Positions 9,101-18,050 of a DNA stretch of 64,000 bases are shown one piece after another. Numbering within the stretch: the first letter of the stretch is position 1; each line of letters opens with the position of its first letter. The position numbers were made by a program, and so were the translations under genes. The DNA is from Flavimobilis sp052324925. Lineage in GTDB: Bacteria > Actinomycetota > Actinomycetes > Actinomycetales > Cellulomonadaceae. The stretch is taken from NCBI GenBank assembly GCA_052324925.1, contig JBQPRE010000002.1, one strand, 5' to 3'. Under the pieces are notes generated by a model. The model ran no database searches, was not told the origin of the DNA, and saw only the letters and a list, made by a program, of their open reading frames with translations.

Positions 9101-9680
9101 GCTCGAGGAGTTCGCCGCGCTCGAGGAACGTCACCAGTTTCTCGTCGAGCAGCTCGACGACCTCAAGCGGTCGCGCGCCGACCTCATGCAGATCGTCAAG
9201 GAGATCGACGAGCGCGTCGAGCGTGTCTTCGCGGACGCGTTCCGGGACACGGCCGTCCAGTTCGAGCGTGTTTTTGCACGGGTGTTCCCCGGTGGCGAGG
9301 GACGCCTCGTCCTCACTGACCCGGAGAGCATGCTGACGACAGGGATCGAGGTCGAAGCCCGCCCCGCGGGCAAGAAGGTCAAGCGACTCTCGCTGCTCTC
9401 GGGAGGGGAGCGGTCGCTCACGGCTGTTGCACTTCTCGTCGCGATCTTCAAGGCGCGTCCGAGCCCGTTCTACGTCATGGACGAGGTCGAGGCGGCGCTC
9501 GACGACACGAACCTCGGCCGTCTGCTCGAGATCTTCCGCGAGCTGCAGGAGGAGTCCCAGATCATCGTCGTTACGCACCAGAAGCGCACGATGGAGATCG
9601 CCGACGCGCTCTACGGGGTGACGATGCGCGACGGAGTGACGACGGTCGTCAGTCAGCGGCTGCGCGAGGACGTCGCCTGA
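6108..9680 (+). CDS. smc: chromosome segregation ATPase SMC
   Basis: Smc is the ATPase arm of the bacterial condensin that organises and segregates the nucleoid together with ScpA and ScpB, which are not adjacent here. The 1,190-aa protein has the N-terminal Walker A GPNGSGKSN (residues 31-39), two long Ala/Glu/Arg-rich coiled coils, a hinge domain near residues 500-650, the ABC signature LSGGE near residue 1098, and Walker B FYVMDEVEAALDD. Length is standard. The start is GTG with an upstream -10 box and no ribosome site. The very long open frame on the opposite strand is a codon-bias shadow. Confidence 0.97.
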   Translation: MHLKTLTLRGFKSFASATTLSLEPGMTCVVGPNGSGKSNVVDALAWVMGEQGAKTLRGGTMEDVIFAGTSGRPPLGRAEVSLTIDNTDGALPIEYSEVTITRTLFRHGGSEYQINGAQCRLLDIQELLSDSGLGREMHVIVGQGRLDTVLRATPEERRGFIEEAAGVLKHRKRKEKALRKLDSMQGNLVRLADLTAEIRRQLGPLGKQAEVARRAQGVQTDVRDARARLLADDLVQLTSTVEQELADETALREQTELVERELAQARAELAGLEAEAAQAAPQLTQIAETWYRLSALRERLRGTQQLATERVRLLGTPETPERREDPRALEEQARRVRESEAELQAEVRAARASLDAAAATRTEAEEAAQSAEREVASLLRSAADRREGLARLAGQVAAKRSRAEARAAEIDRLRGAADAARARGALASGELELLESEVEGAQDGEEDLDSAHEAATLALETARAELEELKERRGAARQEAIAARARIETLELSLDRRDAVGAVLASEDDALAEVVGSLAALLTVEPGYEEAVAAALGPAADALVVASLGGAIDVVRWLRTDDLGRASVVVAGAPAPPVTSGEAVPDGVVALSDVVTTTAALHGSVRTLLAGHVVVDDLAAARGVVAARPDLVAVTRSGDVLGAVRAFGGSAAAPSVLHLQAALEASRGVLAEAERRETDAIAQIEGAAEREREAARLYAETLDRLHESDAAIAAIAEQLGHLGAGVRAAQAEAERAEDALARATADLAVEQAEHVALVARLEAAEAEPSSSDDAARAAVEARDAAQSRASQLRSVETEARLALRTAEERARALGGRAAALDRAAAAERQAAQKAARLALRRAAQAQRAQAVATGAALAVRAADESLAAATGAREQAEAERSAREGNLAATRARVEACSGRLRELTDVAHRDELARAQQMLRIEQLHERAIAELGLAPEVLAAEYGPDRPIAVLTDSGEPALDEDGQQVTRPYVRAEQEKRLARAQRDLARLGRVNPLALEEFAALEERHQFLVEQLDDLKRSRADLMQIVKEIDERVERVFADAFRDTAVQFERVFARVFPGGEGRLVLTDPESMLTTGIEVEARPAGKKVKRLSLLSGGERSLTAVALLVAIFKARPSPFYVMDEVEAALDDTNLGRLLEIFRELQEESQIIVVTHQKRTMEIADALYGVTMRDGVTTVVSQRLREDVA

Positions 9681-9713
9681 CCTAGATCGTCGGCCGGTCC
9701 GAGTGAACGCCGG

Positions 9714-9720
9714 TAAAGAT
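9714..9720 (+). promoter_or_regulatory. possible -10 element upstream of the small membrane protein gene
   Basis: TAAAGAT in an otherwise GC-rich 110-bp gap after smc. It is placed about 70 nt before the next start. The -35 is weak, so this is tentative. Confidence 0.3.
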
Positions 9721-9790
9721 TGTGTGGTGAACGCGGGCGGCTTGGTCGTGCGCGGCGTCGTGCGCACTGCAGGGGACTCACACTGAGGAT

Positions 9791-10156
9791 GTGCCTGAGT
9801 ACCTGCTGATCTTCGTTGTTGCCCTTGTCGCCGCGGGCGTCGTCATCGCTGCGGCGGCCTTCGTGACGACCGAACGCTTCGGCGTGGGCCGCGGTTCGCG
9901 CGGCCTGCGACAGGACACGCGCCGGGCCTGGGACGTCGTGCGGCGGCGTCGCCCCCTCACGACGCCCGCCGAGAACTCCGACCTCGAGCGAGTCGTGAGC
10001 GCAGAGCCCGTCGAGACGACCATGGACGACTTCTTCTCCGCGAACCTCACCGCAGGAACCGGCTACCTCGACGCCGAGGTTCTCGTCGACCGCGTCGGCC
10101 GGGCAGCGAGTGCGGCCCGCGCAGCGACGAGCCGCAGCGCCCGCTCGGGCGACTGA
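9791..10156 (+). CDS. small single-pass membrane protein of unknown function
   Basis: Unrecognised protein of 121 aa. Residues about 3-26 form one hydrophobic helix, followed by an Arg-rich juxtamembrane region (RRAWDVVRRRRP) and a polar tail that ends in an Ala/Ser/Arg-rich stretch. It would sit in the membrane with a basic cytosolic tail. A GAGG motif lies just before the GTG start. It is located between smc and ftsY; a link to FtsY membrane attachment or to chromosome organisation is possible but is guesswork. Confidence 0.65.
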   Translation: MPEYLLIFVVALVAAGVVIAAAAFVTTERFGVGRGSRGLRQDTRRAWDVVRRRRPLTTPAENSDLERVVSAEPVETTMDDFFSANLTAGTGYLDAEVLVDRVGRAASAARAATSRSARSGD

Positions 10157-10212
10157 GGCGCCCCCGCGTCCGTCGCCCGGCCGCGGCGTGTGCCACGCCC
10201 GCGATGACCTGA

Positions 10213-10218
10213 GAGACT
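10213..10218 (+). promoter_or_regulatory. possible -10 box for a leaderless ftsY message
   Basis: GAGACT, 6-nt spacer, then ATG at 10225. It deviates from TAnnnT at position 1 but has the same spacing as the other leaderless starts here. An overlapping TAGCGT lies too close to the ATG to serve. Confidence 0.4.
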
Positions 10219-10224
10219 AGCGTC

Positions 10225-11421
10225 ATGCTCGAGAACCTCTGGATCTGGATCGTCCTTGGCGTCGTCCTGCTCGGACTCGCGACCGGTGCCGCGCTGCTCG
10301 CGCCGCGCCTCGGTCGCCGCTCGCGGGCTTCCCGCCTGCCCGAACGGCCCACGGGGGCGCAGGCTCCGACCGCGACAGTCGACGACCGCCCCGGTGCCGA
10401 TGACGACGCGATCGCGACGCCCGCACCGACCCTCCCCGAGGCGTCCGACGCCGCCCTGGCACCGACGCTCGACATCCCCGAGCCGGTCACGGGACGTCTC
10501 GCCCGCCTGCGCGCGCGCCTCGCGCGTTCCGGTTCGCCGCTCGGCGCGCGCCTGCTCGCCGTGCTCTCGCGCGACCACCTCTCCGAGGACGACTGGGACG
10601 AGCTTGAGGAGCTGCTCCTGCTCGCGGACGTCGGCGCCGGCCCGTCCGCCGAGCTCATCGACGCGCTGCGCACGCAGGTCCGCATCAACGGGGTCTCGGA
10701 CCCCGCCCAGGTGCGCGCGATGCTCCGTGCCGCGCTGCTCGACCTCGTCGACCCGAGCCTCGACCGCACGCTCGCGACCGAGGCCCGCCTCGGTGAGGAC
10801 GGCGCGCGTGTCCCGTCCGTCGTGCTCGTCGTCGGGGTCAATGGCACCGGCAAGACGACGACCGTCGGCAAGCTCGCCCGCGTCCTCGTCGCGGAGGGCT
10901 CCGAGGTCGTTCTTGGTGCCGCCGACACGTTCCGTGCCGCAGCCGCCGACCAGCTCGAGACGTGGGGCTCACGCGTCGGGGTGCCGGTCGTCCGTTCTGC
11001 CAAGGACGGAGCCGACCCCGCGGCCGTCGCGTTCGACGCGGTGCGGCGCGGACGGACCGAGGGCGTCGACGTCGTTCTCGTCGACACCGCGGGCCGCCTG
11101 CAGAACAAGTCGGGGCTCATGGACGAGCTCGGCAAGATCCGCCGTGTCATCGAGAAGGAAGCGCCGTTGAGCGAGGTCCTGCTCGTGCTCGACGCGACGA
11201 CGGGCCAGAACGGCCTCATGCAGGCGCGGGTCTTCGGTGAGGTCGCGGGCGTCACCGGCATCGTCCTGACGAAGCTCGACGGAACCGCCAAGGGCGGGAT
11301 TGTCGTGGCCGTGCAGCGTGAGCTCGGCGTGCCCGTCAAGCTCGTCGGCCTCGGTGAGGGCCCCGACGACCTCGCGCCGTTCGAGCCCGAGGCGTTCGTC
11401 GACGGGCTGCTCGGCGACTGA
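10225..11421 (+). CDS. ftsY: signal recognition particle receptor FtsY
   Basis: FtsY is the membrane-associated GTPase that docks SRP-ribosome complexes at the Sec translocon. The 398-aa protein begins with a hydrophobic membrane anchor (about residues 4-28), then a variable acidic/proline linker, then the NG domain with G1 GVNGTGKTTT (about 204-213), DTFRAAAADQL, G3 DTAGRLQ and G4 TKLDGTAKGG. The N-terminal transmembrane segment is typical of actinobacterial FtsY and replaces the long acidic A domain of E. coli. The partner gene ffh lies 3.7 kb downstream, on the other side of amtB-glnK-glnD. Confidence 0.96.
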   Translation: MLENLWIWIVLGVVLLGLATGAALLAPRLGRRSRASRLPERPTGAQAPTATVDDRPGADDDAIATPAPTLPEASDAALAPTLDIPEPVTGRLARLRARLARSGSPLGARLLAVLSRDHLSEDDWDELEELLLLADVGAGPSAELIDALRTQVRINGVSDPAQVRAMLRAALLDLVDPSLDRTLATEARLGEDGARVPSVVLVVGVNGTGKTTTVGKLARVLVAEGSEVVLGAADTFRAAAADQLETWGSRVGVPVVRSAKDGADPAAVAFDAVRRGRTEGVDVVLVDTAGRLQNKSGLMDELGKIRRVIEKEAPLSEVLLVLDATTGQNGLMQARVFGEVAGVTGIVLTKLDGTAKGGIVVAVQRELGVPVKLVGLGEGPDDLAPFEPEAFVDGLLGD

Positions 11422-11453
11422 CCCCGGCGCGCACGACGTCGATCCGGCTCGCC

Positions 11454-11522
11454 GAAACACAAAGTTCACGTGGCGTCGCTCGACGTCACACGCGTGGAAC
11501 ATCGATCGTCTGTCGTTGAAAC
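11454..11522 (+). promoter_or_regulatory. GlnR-like binding boxes upstream of amtB
   Basis: The best match is GTCAC-n6-GGAAC at 11485-11500, which fits the Streptomyces GlnR half-box pattern GTnAC-n6-GnAAC. It is flanked by GAAAC (11454), TTCAC (11465) and GAAAC (11518), mostly on an 11-bp helical phase. The amtB-glnK-glnD operon is a known GlnR target in Streptomyces. A role in nitrogen-limitation activation is inferred. Confidence 0.5.
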
Positions 11523-11579
11523 GTGCGACCGCGAGTGTTGATCCCGGGCCGGCCGAGGGGCTGGCGTTGGGAGAACGTC

Positions 11580-12881
<1,302 letters not shown>

Positions 12882-12886
12882 CCATC

Positions 12887-13225
12887 ATGAAGCTTGTCAC
12901 AGGAGTGATTCAGCCCCACCGTCTCGACGAGGTGAAGAAGGCGATCGACGCTGCGGGAGTCCGCGGCATGACGGTGAGCGAGGCCAGCGGCTACGGCCGT
13001 CAGAAGGGCCACACCGAGGTGTATCGGGGTGCGGAGTACACGGTCGACCTCGTGCCCAAGGTGCGTGTCGAGCTCGTCGTGGACGACGCGGTGGCCGCGA
13101 CCGTCGTCGATGCGATCGTCGCGGCCGCTCAGACGGGCCGCATCGGTGACGGCAAGGTGTGGGTCGTGCCGGTCGAGGACGTCGTGCGCGTCCGCACCGG
13201 TGAGTCCGGCTCCGACGCTCTCTGA
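12887..13225 (+). CDS. glnK: nitrogen regulatory protein PII
   Basis: PII binds ATP/ADP and 2-oxoglutarate and controls AmtB and other nitrogen targets. The 112-aa protein has the T-loop GHTEVYRGAEYTVD with the modifiable Tyr51 conserved, and the C-terminal signature TGRIGDGKVWV. In actinobacteria this Tyr is generally adenylylated by GlnD. The ATG lies 5 bp after the amtB stop, so the two are translationally linked. The pairing with amtB favours the name glnK over glnB. A strong hairpin follows, inside the start of glnD. Confidence 0.95.
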   Translation: MKLVTGVIQPHRLDEVKKAIDAAGVRGMTVSEASGYGRQKGHTEVYRGAEYTVDLVPKVRVELVVDDAVAATVVDAIVAAAQTGRIGDGKVWVVPVEDVVRVRTGESGSDAL

Positions 13226-13236
13226 TCGGAGCCGCG

Positions 13237-15051
13237 GTGCACGACGACGCCGCTGAGGCCGGGGTCGCGCGGGAACCGCAGGTCCCGCACCCTGCTGGGG
13301 TGCGGGACCTGCGGTCCTTCCGTCTGGGCCTGTGGCGCTCGGCTCCGCGTCCGCTCACCGTCGGGGCCTCGCAGGTGCTGCGTGCGCGTGCGTCGGAGGC
13401 GACGTGCGCGGTGCTCCGCGGGCTGTGGGACGAGGCTCTCGAGGGCGACAGTGGTGAGGGCCTCGCCCTCGCGGCTGTGGGTTCGCTCGCCCGTGGTCAG
13501 GCGGGGCCGTGCTCGGACCTCGACCTCGTGCTCGTGCACGAGGGGCGGGGGACGGACGGCGCGCGGCTGCGCCGCATCGCGGAGCGTCTGTGGTACCCCC
13601 TGTGGGACTCGGGCCTCGAGGTTGATCACGCGGTGCGGTCGCTCGCGCAGTGCCGACGGGTCGCGACGGTCGACGTGCCGGCGGTCGTCGGGATGCTCGA
13701 GACTCGTCACGTCGCCGGGGATGCCGCGGTGACGGCGCGCGCGGCCTCGGCGGTCCTGGCGGACTGGCGGGGAGCGGTGCGGCGCCGTCTGCCCGAGCTG
13801 CTGGCCTCGATGAAGGAGCGCGCAGATCGGGCAGGGGAGCTCGCCTACCTCGTCGAACCTGATCTCAAGGAGGCGCGAGGCGGTTTGCGGGACGCGACGG
13901 TGCTTGCCGCTCTTGCGGCGTCCTGGGTGACGGACCGACCTCATGGCGATGTCGATGCGGCCGTGAGCCGCGTGCTCACGGTGCGTGACGCGCTCGCGGC
14001 GGTGACGGGGCGCCCGACGAACCTGCTTCTCGCGGCCGACCAGCCGGAGGTTGCGCGGGTTCTCGGTTGTGCCGACGCTGACGAGGGGGAGGACGGCGTG
14101 CTCGCGGCGACCGACGACCTGCTGTCGGGGCTTGCCGAGTCGGGACGCATCGTCACGGAGGCGCTCGAGACGACGGCGCGTCGGGCGCGGCATGCGCTCA
14201 CCCGCACGGTTGTCCTGGGTCCGCGTGTCGTCCGTGGGCGGCGGGTCGCGCCCCGGCTGAGGGCTGTGGCCGACGGTCTCGTCGAGTTCGACGGTGAGCT
14301 TGTCCTGGCGGCCGACGCGCAGCCCGCGCTCGATCCGCTGCTCGCGTTGCGTGCGGCGGCGACGTCGGTGAGGACGGGTCTTCCTCTTTCTCCCGTCACG
14401 GCGCGCAACCTCGTCGCGTGCCCTCCTGTGCCCGAGCCGTGGCCCGAGCCTGCGCGTCGGCATCTGCTGGCCGTGCTCGGAGCGCGTGAGGCGTGCCTGT
14501 CGGTGTGGGAGTCGCTCGATCTTGCCGGAGTCGTGACGACGTGGATCCCGGAGTGGGCGGGTGTGCGCAACCGTCCGCAGCGCTCGCCCGTGCACCGGCA
14601 CACGGTCGATCGTCATCTCCTCGAGGTCGTCGCGCACGCAGGGCGGGTCGAGGGTCTGACGCGTCCTGAGCGCTCGAGGCTCCTGCTCGCCTCGCTCCTG
14701 CACGACATCGGCAAGCGTGCGGGGGTCGCCGACCACTCGGTGGGTGGGGCCGCGCTCGTTCCCCAGATCCTTCACCGGTGCGGGTTCGAGGATGGTCTCG
14801 TCGCCGATGTCACCCTTCTCGTGAGGGAACACCTCACGCTCGCGCACCTGGCGACGAGCGCGGACCCTCATGACGCCGCGACGCTCACGCAGCTGTGCGA
14901 GGCGGTGGCTGGACGCGCCGACCTGCTGCGGGTCCTGCGCGCTCTTACGGAGGCTGATGCGTCGTCCCTGGGGCCTCACGGATGGACGGCGTGGCGCTCG
15001 AGCCTCGTCGATGACCTCACCGTGAGGGGCCTGGCCGTGCTGGACGGGTAG
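13237..15051 (+). CDS. glnD: [protein-PII] nucleotidylyltransferase, without ACT domains
   Basis: GlnD modifies and demodifies PII according to nitrogen status. The 604-aa protein has the nucleotidyltransferase motif GSLARGQAGPCSDLD (about residues 82-96) and an HD hydrolase domain (RHTVDRH near 454 and LLHDIGK near 487-492). It ends soon after the HD domain, so the two C-terminal ACT domains that sense glutamine in typical GlnD (about 690-890 aa) are absent. The GTG at 13237 has GGAG 5 nt upstream, but codons 14-26 coincide with a perfect 17-bp hairpin; a GTG at 13375 would exclude it and still keep all conserved regions. The TAG stop is also part of the ffh -10 box. Confidence 0.88.
   Translation: MHDDAAEAGVAREPQVPHPAGVRDLRSFRLGLWRSAPRPLTVGASQVLRARASEATCAVLRGLWDEALEGDSGEGLALAAVGSLARGQAGPCSDLDLVLVHEGRGTDGARLRRIAERLWYPLWDSGLEVDHAVRSLAQCRRVATVDVPAVVGMLETRHVAGDAAVTARAASAVLADWRGAVRRRLPELLASMKERADRAGELAYLVEPDLKEARGGLRDATVLAALAASWVTDRPHGDVDAAVSRVLTVRDALAAVTGRPTNLLLAADQPEVARVLGCADADEGEDGVLAATDDLLSGLAESGRIVTEALETTARRARHALTRTVVLGPRVVRGRRVAPRLRAVADGLVEFDGELVLAADAQPALDPLLALRAAATSVRTGLPLSPVTARNLVACPPVPEPWPEPARRHLLAVLGAREACLSVWESLDLAGVVTTWIPEWAGVRNRPQRSPVHRHTVDRHLLEVVAHAGRVEGLTRPERSRLLLASLLHDIGKRAGVADHSVGGAALVPQILHRCGFEDGLVADVTLLVREHLTLAHLATSADPHDAATLTQLCEAVAGRADLLRVLRALTEADASSLGPHGWTAWRSSLVDDLTVRGLAVLDG
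13276..13314 (+). terminator. 17-bp perfect hairpin between glnK and the glnD core (terminator or attenuator)
   Basis: CCGCAGGTCCCGCACCC pairs with its exact complement after a 5-nt loop (13293-13297), followed by a pyrimidine-rich TCCTTCCGTCT. It would end or reduce amtB-glnK transcription. It lies inside glnD if the upstream GTG start is used. Confidence 0.7.
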
Positions 15052-15054
15052 GCT
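15049..15054 (+). promoter_or_regulatory. -10 box of ffh, overlapping the glnD stop codon
   Basis: TAGGCT; its first three bases are the glnD TAG stop. Expected transcription start is about 15061, giving a short leader before the GTG at 15096. No convincing -35. Confidence 0.5.
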
Positions 15055-15095
15055 GGCGCCTGACCTACAGCCCCGTGATCGTGAGGGATGCCCCG

Positions 15096-16658
15096 GTGTT
15101 CGCCACCCTGTCCGACCGTCTGACATCGACGTTCAAGAACCTCCGCTCGCGCGGACGCCTCACTGAGGCGGACATCGACGCGACCGTGCGCGAGATTCGG
15201 CGCGCCCTCCTTGATGCCGATGTCGCGGTCCCCGTCGTGCGGGAGTTCGTCGGTGCGGTGCGCGAGCGCGCGCTCTCCGCCGAGGTCTCGGGCGCGCTCA
15301 ACCCCGCCCAGCAGATCGTGAAGATCGTCAACGAGGAGCTCGTGAGCATCCTCGGCGGCGAGGGCCAGCGTGGCCTCACCCTCGCGAAGACCCCGCCGAC
15401 CGTCATCATGCTCGCGGGTCTCCAGGGTGCCGGTAAGACGACGCTCGCGGGCAAGCTGGCCCTCCACCTCAAGGAGAAGGGCCACACCCCGCTCCTTGTC
15501 GCGGCTGACCTCCAGCGGCCCAACGCGGTGACGCAGCTCCAGGTCGTGGGCGAGCGCGCGGGTGCGCCCGTGTACGCGCCGCACCCGGGCGTGGCGGGCG
15601 AGGACGAGGTCCCGACGGGCGACCCGGTCGCGGTGGCGCGGGCGGGCGTCGAGACGGCGCGTTCGCGTCAGCACGACGTCGTCATCATCGACACGGCCGG
15701 ACGCCTCGGCGTCGACGCCGAGCTCATGACGCAGGCACGTGACATCCGTGACGCGACGCAGCCCGACGAGGTGCTCTTCGTCATCGACGCGATGATCGGT
15801 CAGGACGCGGTGGCCACGGCGAACGCGTTCGCCGAGGGCGTCGACTTCACGGGAGTCGTGCTCTCGAAGCTCGACGGTGACGCCCGCGGTGGTGCGGCGC
15901 TCTCGGTCGCGCGCGTCACGGGCCGTCCCATCCTCTTTGCGTCGACCGGTGAGAAGCTCACCGACTTCGAGGCGTTCCACCCTGACCGCATGGCGTCGCG
16001 CATCCTCGACATGGGTGACGTGCTCACGCTCATCGAGCAGGCCGAGAAGGCGTTCGACGCCGAGCAGGCCGAGAAGATGGCGTCGAAGCTTGCGCAGGGC
16101 GACGACTTCACGCTCGAGGACTTCCTCTCGCAGATGCAGGCCATGCGCTCGATGGGCTCGATGAAGAAGATGCTCGGCATGCTCCCGGGCATGGGCCAGA
16201 TGCGCGAGGCGCTCGACAACTTCGATGAGCGTGAGGTCGACCGGGTCGAGGCGATCGTGCGCTCGATGACCCCGGGCGAGCGCCGTAACCACAAGATCAT
16301 CAACGGCTCGCGCCGGGCGCGTATCGCCAAGGGGGCAGGCACGACGCCGTCGGCCATCAACCAGCTCCTCGAGCGTTTCGAGGGAGCTCAGAAGATGATG
16401 AAGCAGATGGCGCGCGGAGGCGGCATGGGCATGCCCGGCATGGGCGCCCTGCCGGGCATGGGTGGCAAGAAGTCGAAGGGTCGCTCGCAGGCTCCGGCTC
16501 GCAAGAAGGGCCGCTCGGGCAACCCCGCGAAGCGCGCTCAGCAAGAGTCTGGTGCTGTGTCGTCGGCGCCCTCAGGGTCTGCGTTCGGGCTCGGCGGCGC
16601 CGCGTCGAGCGATGCTGCACCGGACATGGACGAGCTGCGCAAGCTGCTCGGCGGCTGA
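15096..16658 (+). CDS. ffh: signal recognition particle GTPase
   Basis: Ffh binds signal sequences on the ribosome and, with 4.5S RNA and FtsY, delivers proteins to the membrane. The 520-aa protein has an N domain, G1 GLQGAGKTTL, DLQRPNAV, G3 DTAGRLG and SKLDGDARGGA, and a Met-rich M domain that binds signal peptide and RNA. The C-terminal tail is unusually Gly/Met-rich (repeated GMGMPGMG). The GTG at 15096 starts the conserved VFATLSDRL and has AGGGA 8 nt upstream; an in-frame GTG at 15075 would add seven residues. It shares the SRP pathway with ftsY upstream. Confidence 0.96.
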   Translation: MFATLSDRLTSTFKNLRSRGRLTEADIDATVREIRRALLDADVAVPVVREFVGAVRERALSAEVSGALNPAQQIVKIVNEELVSILGGEGQRGLTLAKTPPTVIMLAGLQGAGKTTLAGKLALHLKEKGHTPLLVAADLQRPNAVTQLQVVGERAGAPVYAPHPGVAGEDEVPTGDPVAVARAGVETARSRQHDVVIIDTAGRLGVDAELMTQARDIRDATQPDEVLFVIDAMIGQDAVATANAFAEGVDFTGVVLSKLDGDARGGAALSVARVTGRPILFASTGEKLTDFEAFHPDRMASRILDMGDVLTLIEQAEKAFDAEQAEKMASKLAQGDDFTLEDFLSQMQAMRSMGSMKKMLGMLPGMGQMREALDNFDEREVDRVEAIVRSMTPGERRNHKIINGSRRARIAKGAGTTPSAINQLLERFEGAQKMMKQMARGGGMGMPGMGALPGMGGKKSKGRSQAPARKKGRSGNPAKRAQQESGAVSSAPSGSAFGLGGAASSDAAPDMDELRKLLGG

Positions 16659-16707
16659 GCAGGGCGTCCGGCGGGCTGGGTCGACCGGCACGGAGGAGGG
16701 AGGCGGC

Positions 16708-17796
16708 GTGGAGGTTCTCCACCTTGCGGGTCCGGTGCGGCTCGGTGACGACGACGTGCGCCCCGAGGCGTGGGTCGTGGGCGGGCGCCTGACGTTCGAC
16801 CGGCCGGCGGCAGCTGCGACGCGCATCGACGGGTGGGCGGTCCCCGGCCTCGTCGACGTCCACTGCCACATCGGGTTGGACGCGGCCGGTGCGACGAGCC
16901 GCGAGACGGCGCGCGCGCAGGCGCTCGCCGACCGCGACGCGGGCGTCCTCCTCGTGCGGGACGCGGGCTCGCCGCTCGAGACCGCGTGGGTCCACGACGA
17001 GCACGACCTGCCTCGCCTCGTGCGTTGCGGGACTCACCTCGCGCTCCCCAAGCGCTATCTGCGCGGCTACGGGCGCGAGCTGTCCGACGTCTCGGAGCTG
17101 CCGGGCGCGGTGGCCGAGGAGGCCGGGCGCGGGGACGGCTGGGTCAAGGTCGTCGCCGACTGGATCGAGCGGTCGGAGGGGAGAGCCGCCGACCTGCGCG
17201 CGCTGTGGCCCGACGACATCCTCGCGGATGCCGTCGCGCGGGCGCACGCGGCCGGTGCGCGCGTCACGGCGCACACCTTCGCGGAAGAGTCCCTTGCGGG
17301 CTTGCTCGCGGCCGGGGTCGACTGCCTCGAGCACGGCACGGGTCTGACCGCCTCGATGATCGACGAGGTTGCGGCGCGAGGCATCGCCGTGACGCCGACG
17401 CTCCTGCAGGTCGAGCGCTTCGACTCGATCGCTCGGCAGGCTGACGAGCGCTACCCGGTCTATGCGGCGCACATGCGCCGCATGCACGCACGCCGCTACG
17501 ACCACGTGCGTGACCTCCTCGACGCGGGCGTGCGCCTTCTTGTCGGGACGGACGCGGGGGGCACGATCGCTCACGGCAGCATCGCGGCGGAGTGCGCCGA
17601 GCTCGCCGCTGCGGGCATGGCGCCGCTCGACGTCCTTGCGGCTGCGAGCTGGCGCACCCGGGACTACCTCGGTGCCGAGCCGATGGGGGAGGGCTCCGGC
17701 GCCGACCTCGTCGTCTTCCCCGCCGACCCGACGCTCGATACAGCGGTCCTTGCGGCCCCGAGCGCCGTCGTCCTCCGCGGCCGCCGAGTGCGCTGA
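16708..17796 (+). CDS. amidohydrolase-superfamily protein, substrate unknown
   Basis: Metal-dependent amidohydrolase of 362 aa. It shows the TIM-barrel metal ligands in order: HCHIG after VPGLVDV, a candidate bridging Lys in GWVKVVADW, AHTFAEES, LEHGTG and GTDAGG. The fold resembles imidazolonepropionase-like and prolidase-like hydrolases; nothing identifies the substrate. A very strong ribosome site, GGAGGAGGGAGG, ends 4 nt before the GTG. It lies between ffh and rpsP in the same direction. No signal peptide, so probably cytosolic. Confidence 0.85.
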   Translation: MEVLHLAGPVRLGDDDVRPEAWVVGGRLTFDRPAAAATRIDGWAVPGLVDVHCHIGLDAAGATSRETARAQALADRDAGVLLVRDAGSPLETAWVHDEHDLPRLVRCGTHLALPKRYLRGYGRELSDVSELPGAVAEEAGRGDGWVKVVADWIERSEGRAADLRALWPDDILADAVARAHAAGARVTAHTFAEESLAGLLAAGVDCLEHGTGLTASMIDEVAARGIAVTPTLLQVERFDSIARQADERYPVYAAHMRRMHARRYDHVRDLLDAGVRLLVGTDAGGTIAHGSIAAECAELAAAGMAPLDVLAAASWRTRDYLGAEPMGEGSGADLVVFPADPTLDTAVLAAPSAVVLRGRRVR

Positions 17797-17895
17797 GGGG
17801 GACGCGAGCGGGCCGGACCGTGCGTCGACAGCCTGAGGAACCCTGGTCGTGACGCCCGTGAGTCGAGCGCCGCACGGGTGTGGCGCGTCCCACGG

Positions 17896-17924
17896 TTGGA
17901 CCAGTGCCCTGCGTCTGGCAGAAT
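17896..17924 (+). promoter_or_regulatory. promoter of rpsP
   Basis: TTGGAC (-35, 17896-17901), 17-bp spacer, CAGAAT (-10, 17919-17924). Expected start near 17931 gives a leader of about 120 nt. The -10 context TGGCAGAAT is shared with the rplS promoter. Confidence 0.6.
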
Positions 17925-18050
17925 GGTGCGCTGTACTCGGTGTGCCCGGCCCCTCTCTCCGTGCAACGCCGCGTCCTGGACGCTCACGTACTCCGGCCCC
18001 ACCGGTGTGCACGAGGGTCCGCACCCACACGAACCAGGAGAGACCACACA

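Noticed and set aside
5898..9767. 1,289-codon open frame on the minus strand opposite smc
   Set aside because: It mirrors smc codon structure, has no recognisable domain, and its Arg/Leu/Glu-rich sequence is the usual shadow of a GC-biased gene.
10218..10223. TAGCGT as the ftsY -10 box
   Set aside because: Only 1 nt separates it from the ATG, which is too short; GAGACT at 10213 has the right spacing.
13237..15051. glnD as a frameshifted pseudogene
   Set aside because: Both catalytic domains are intact and ffh follows immediately, leaving no displaced ACT sequence; a naturally short form fits better.
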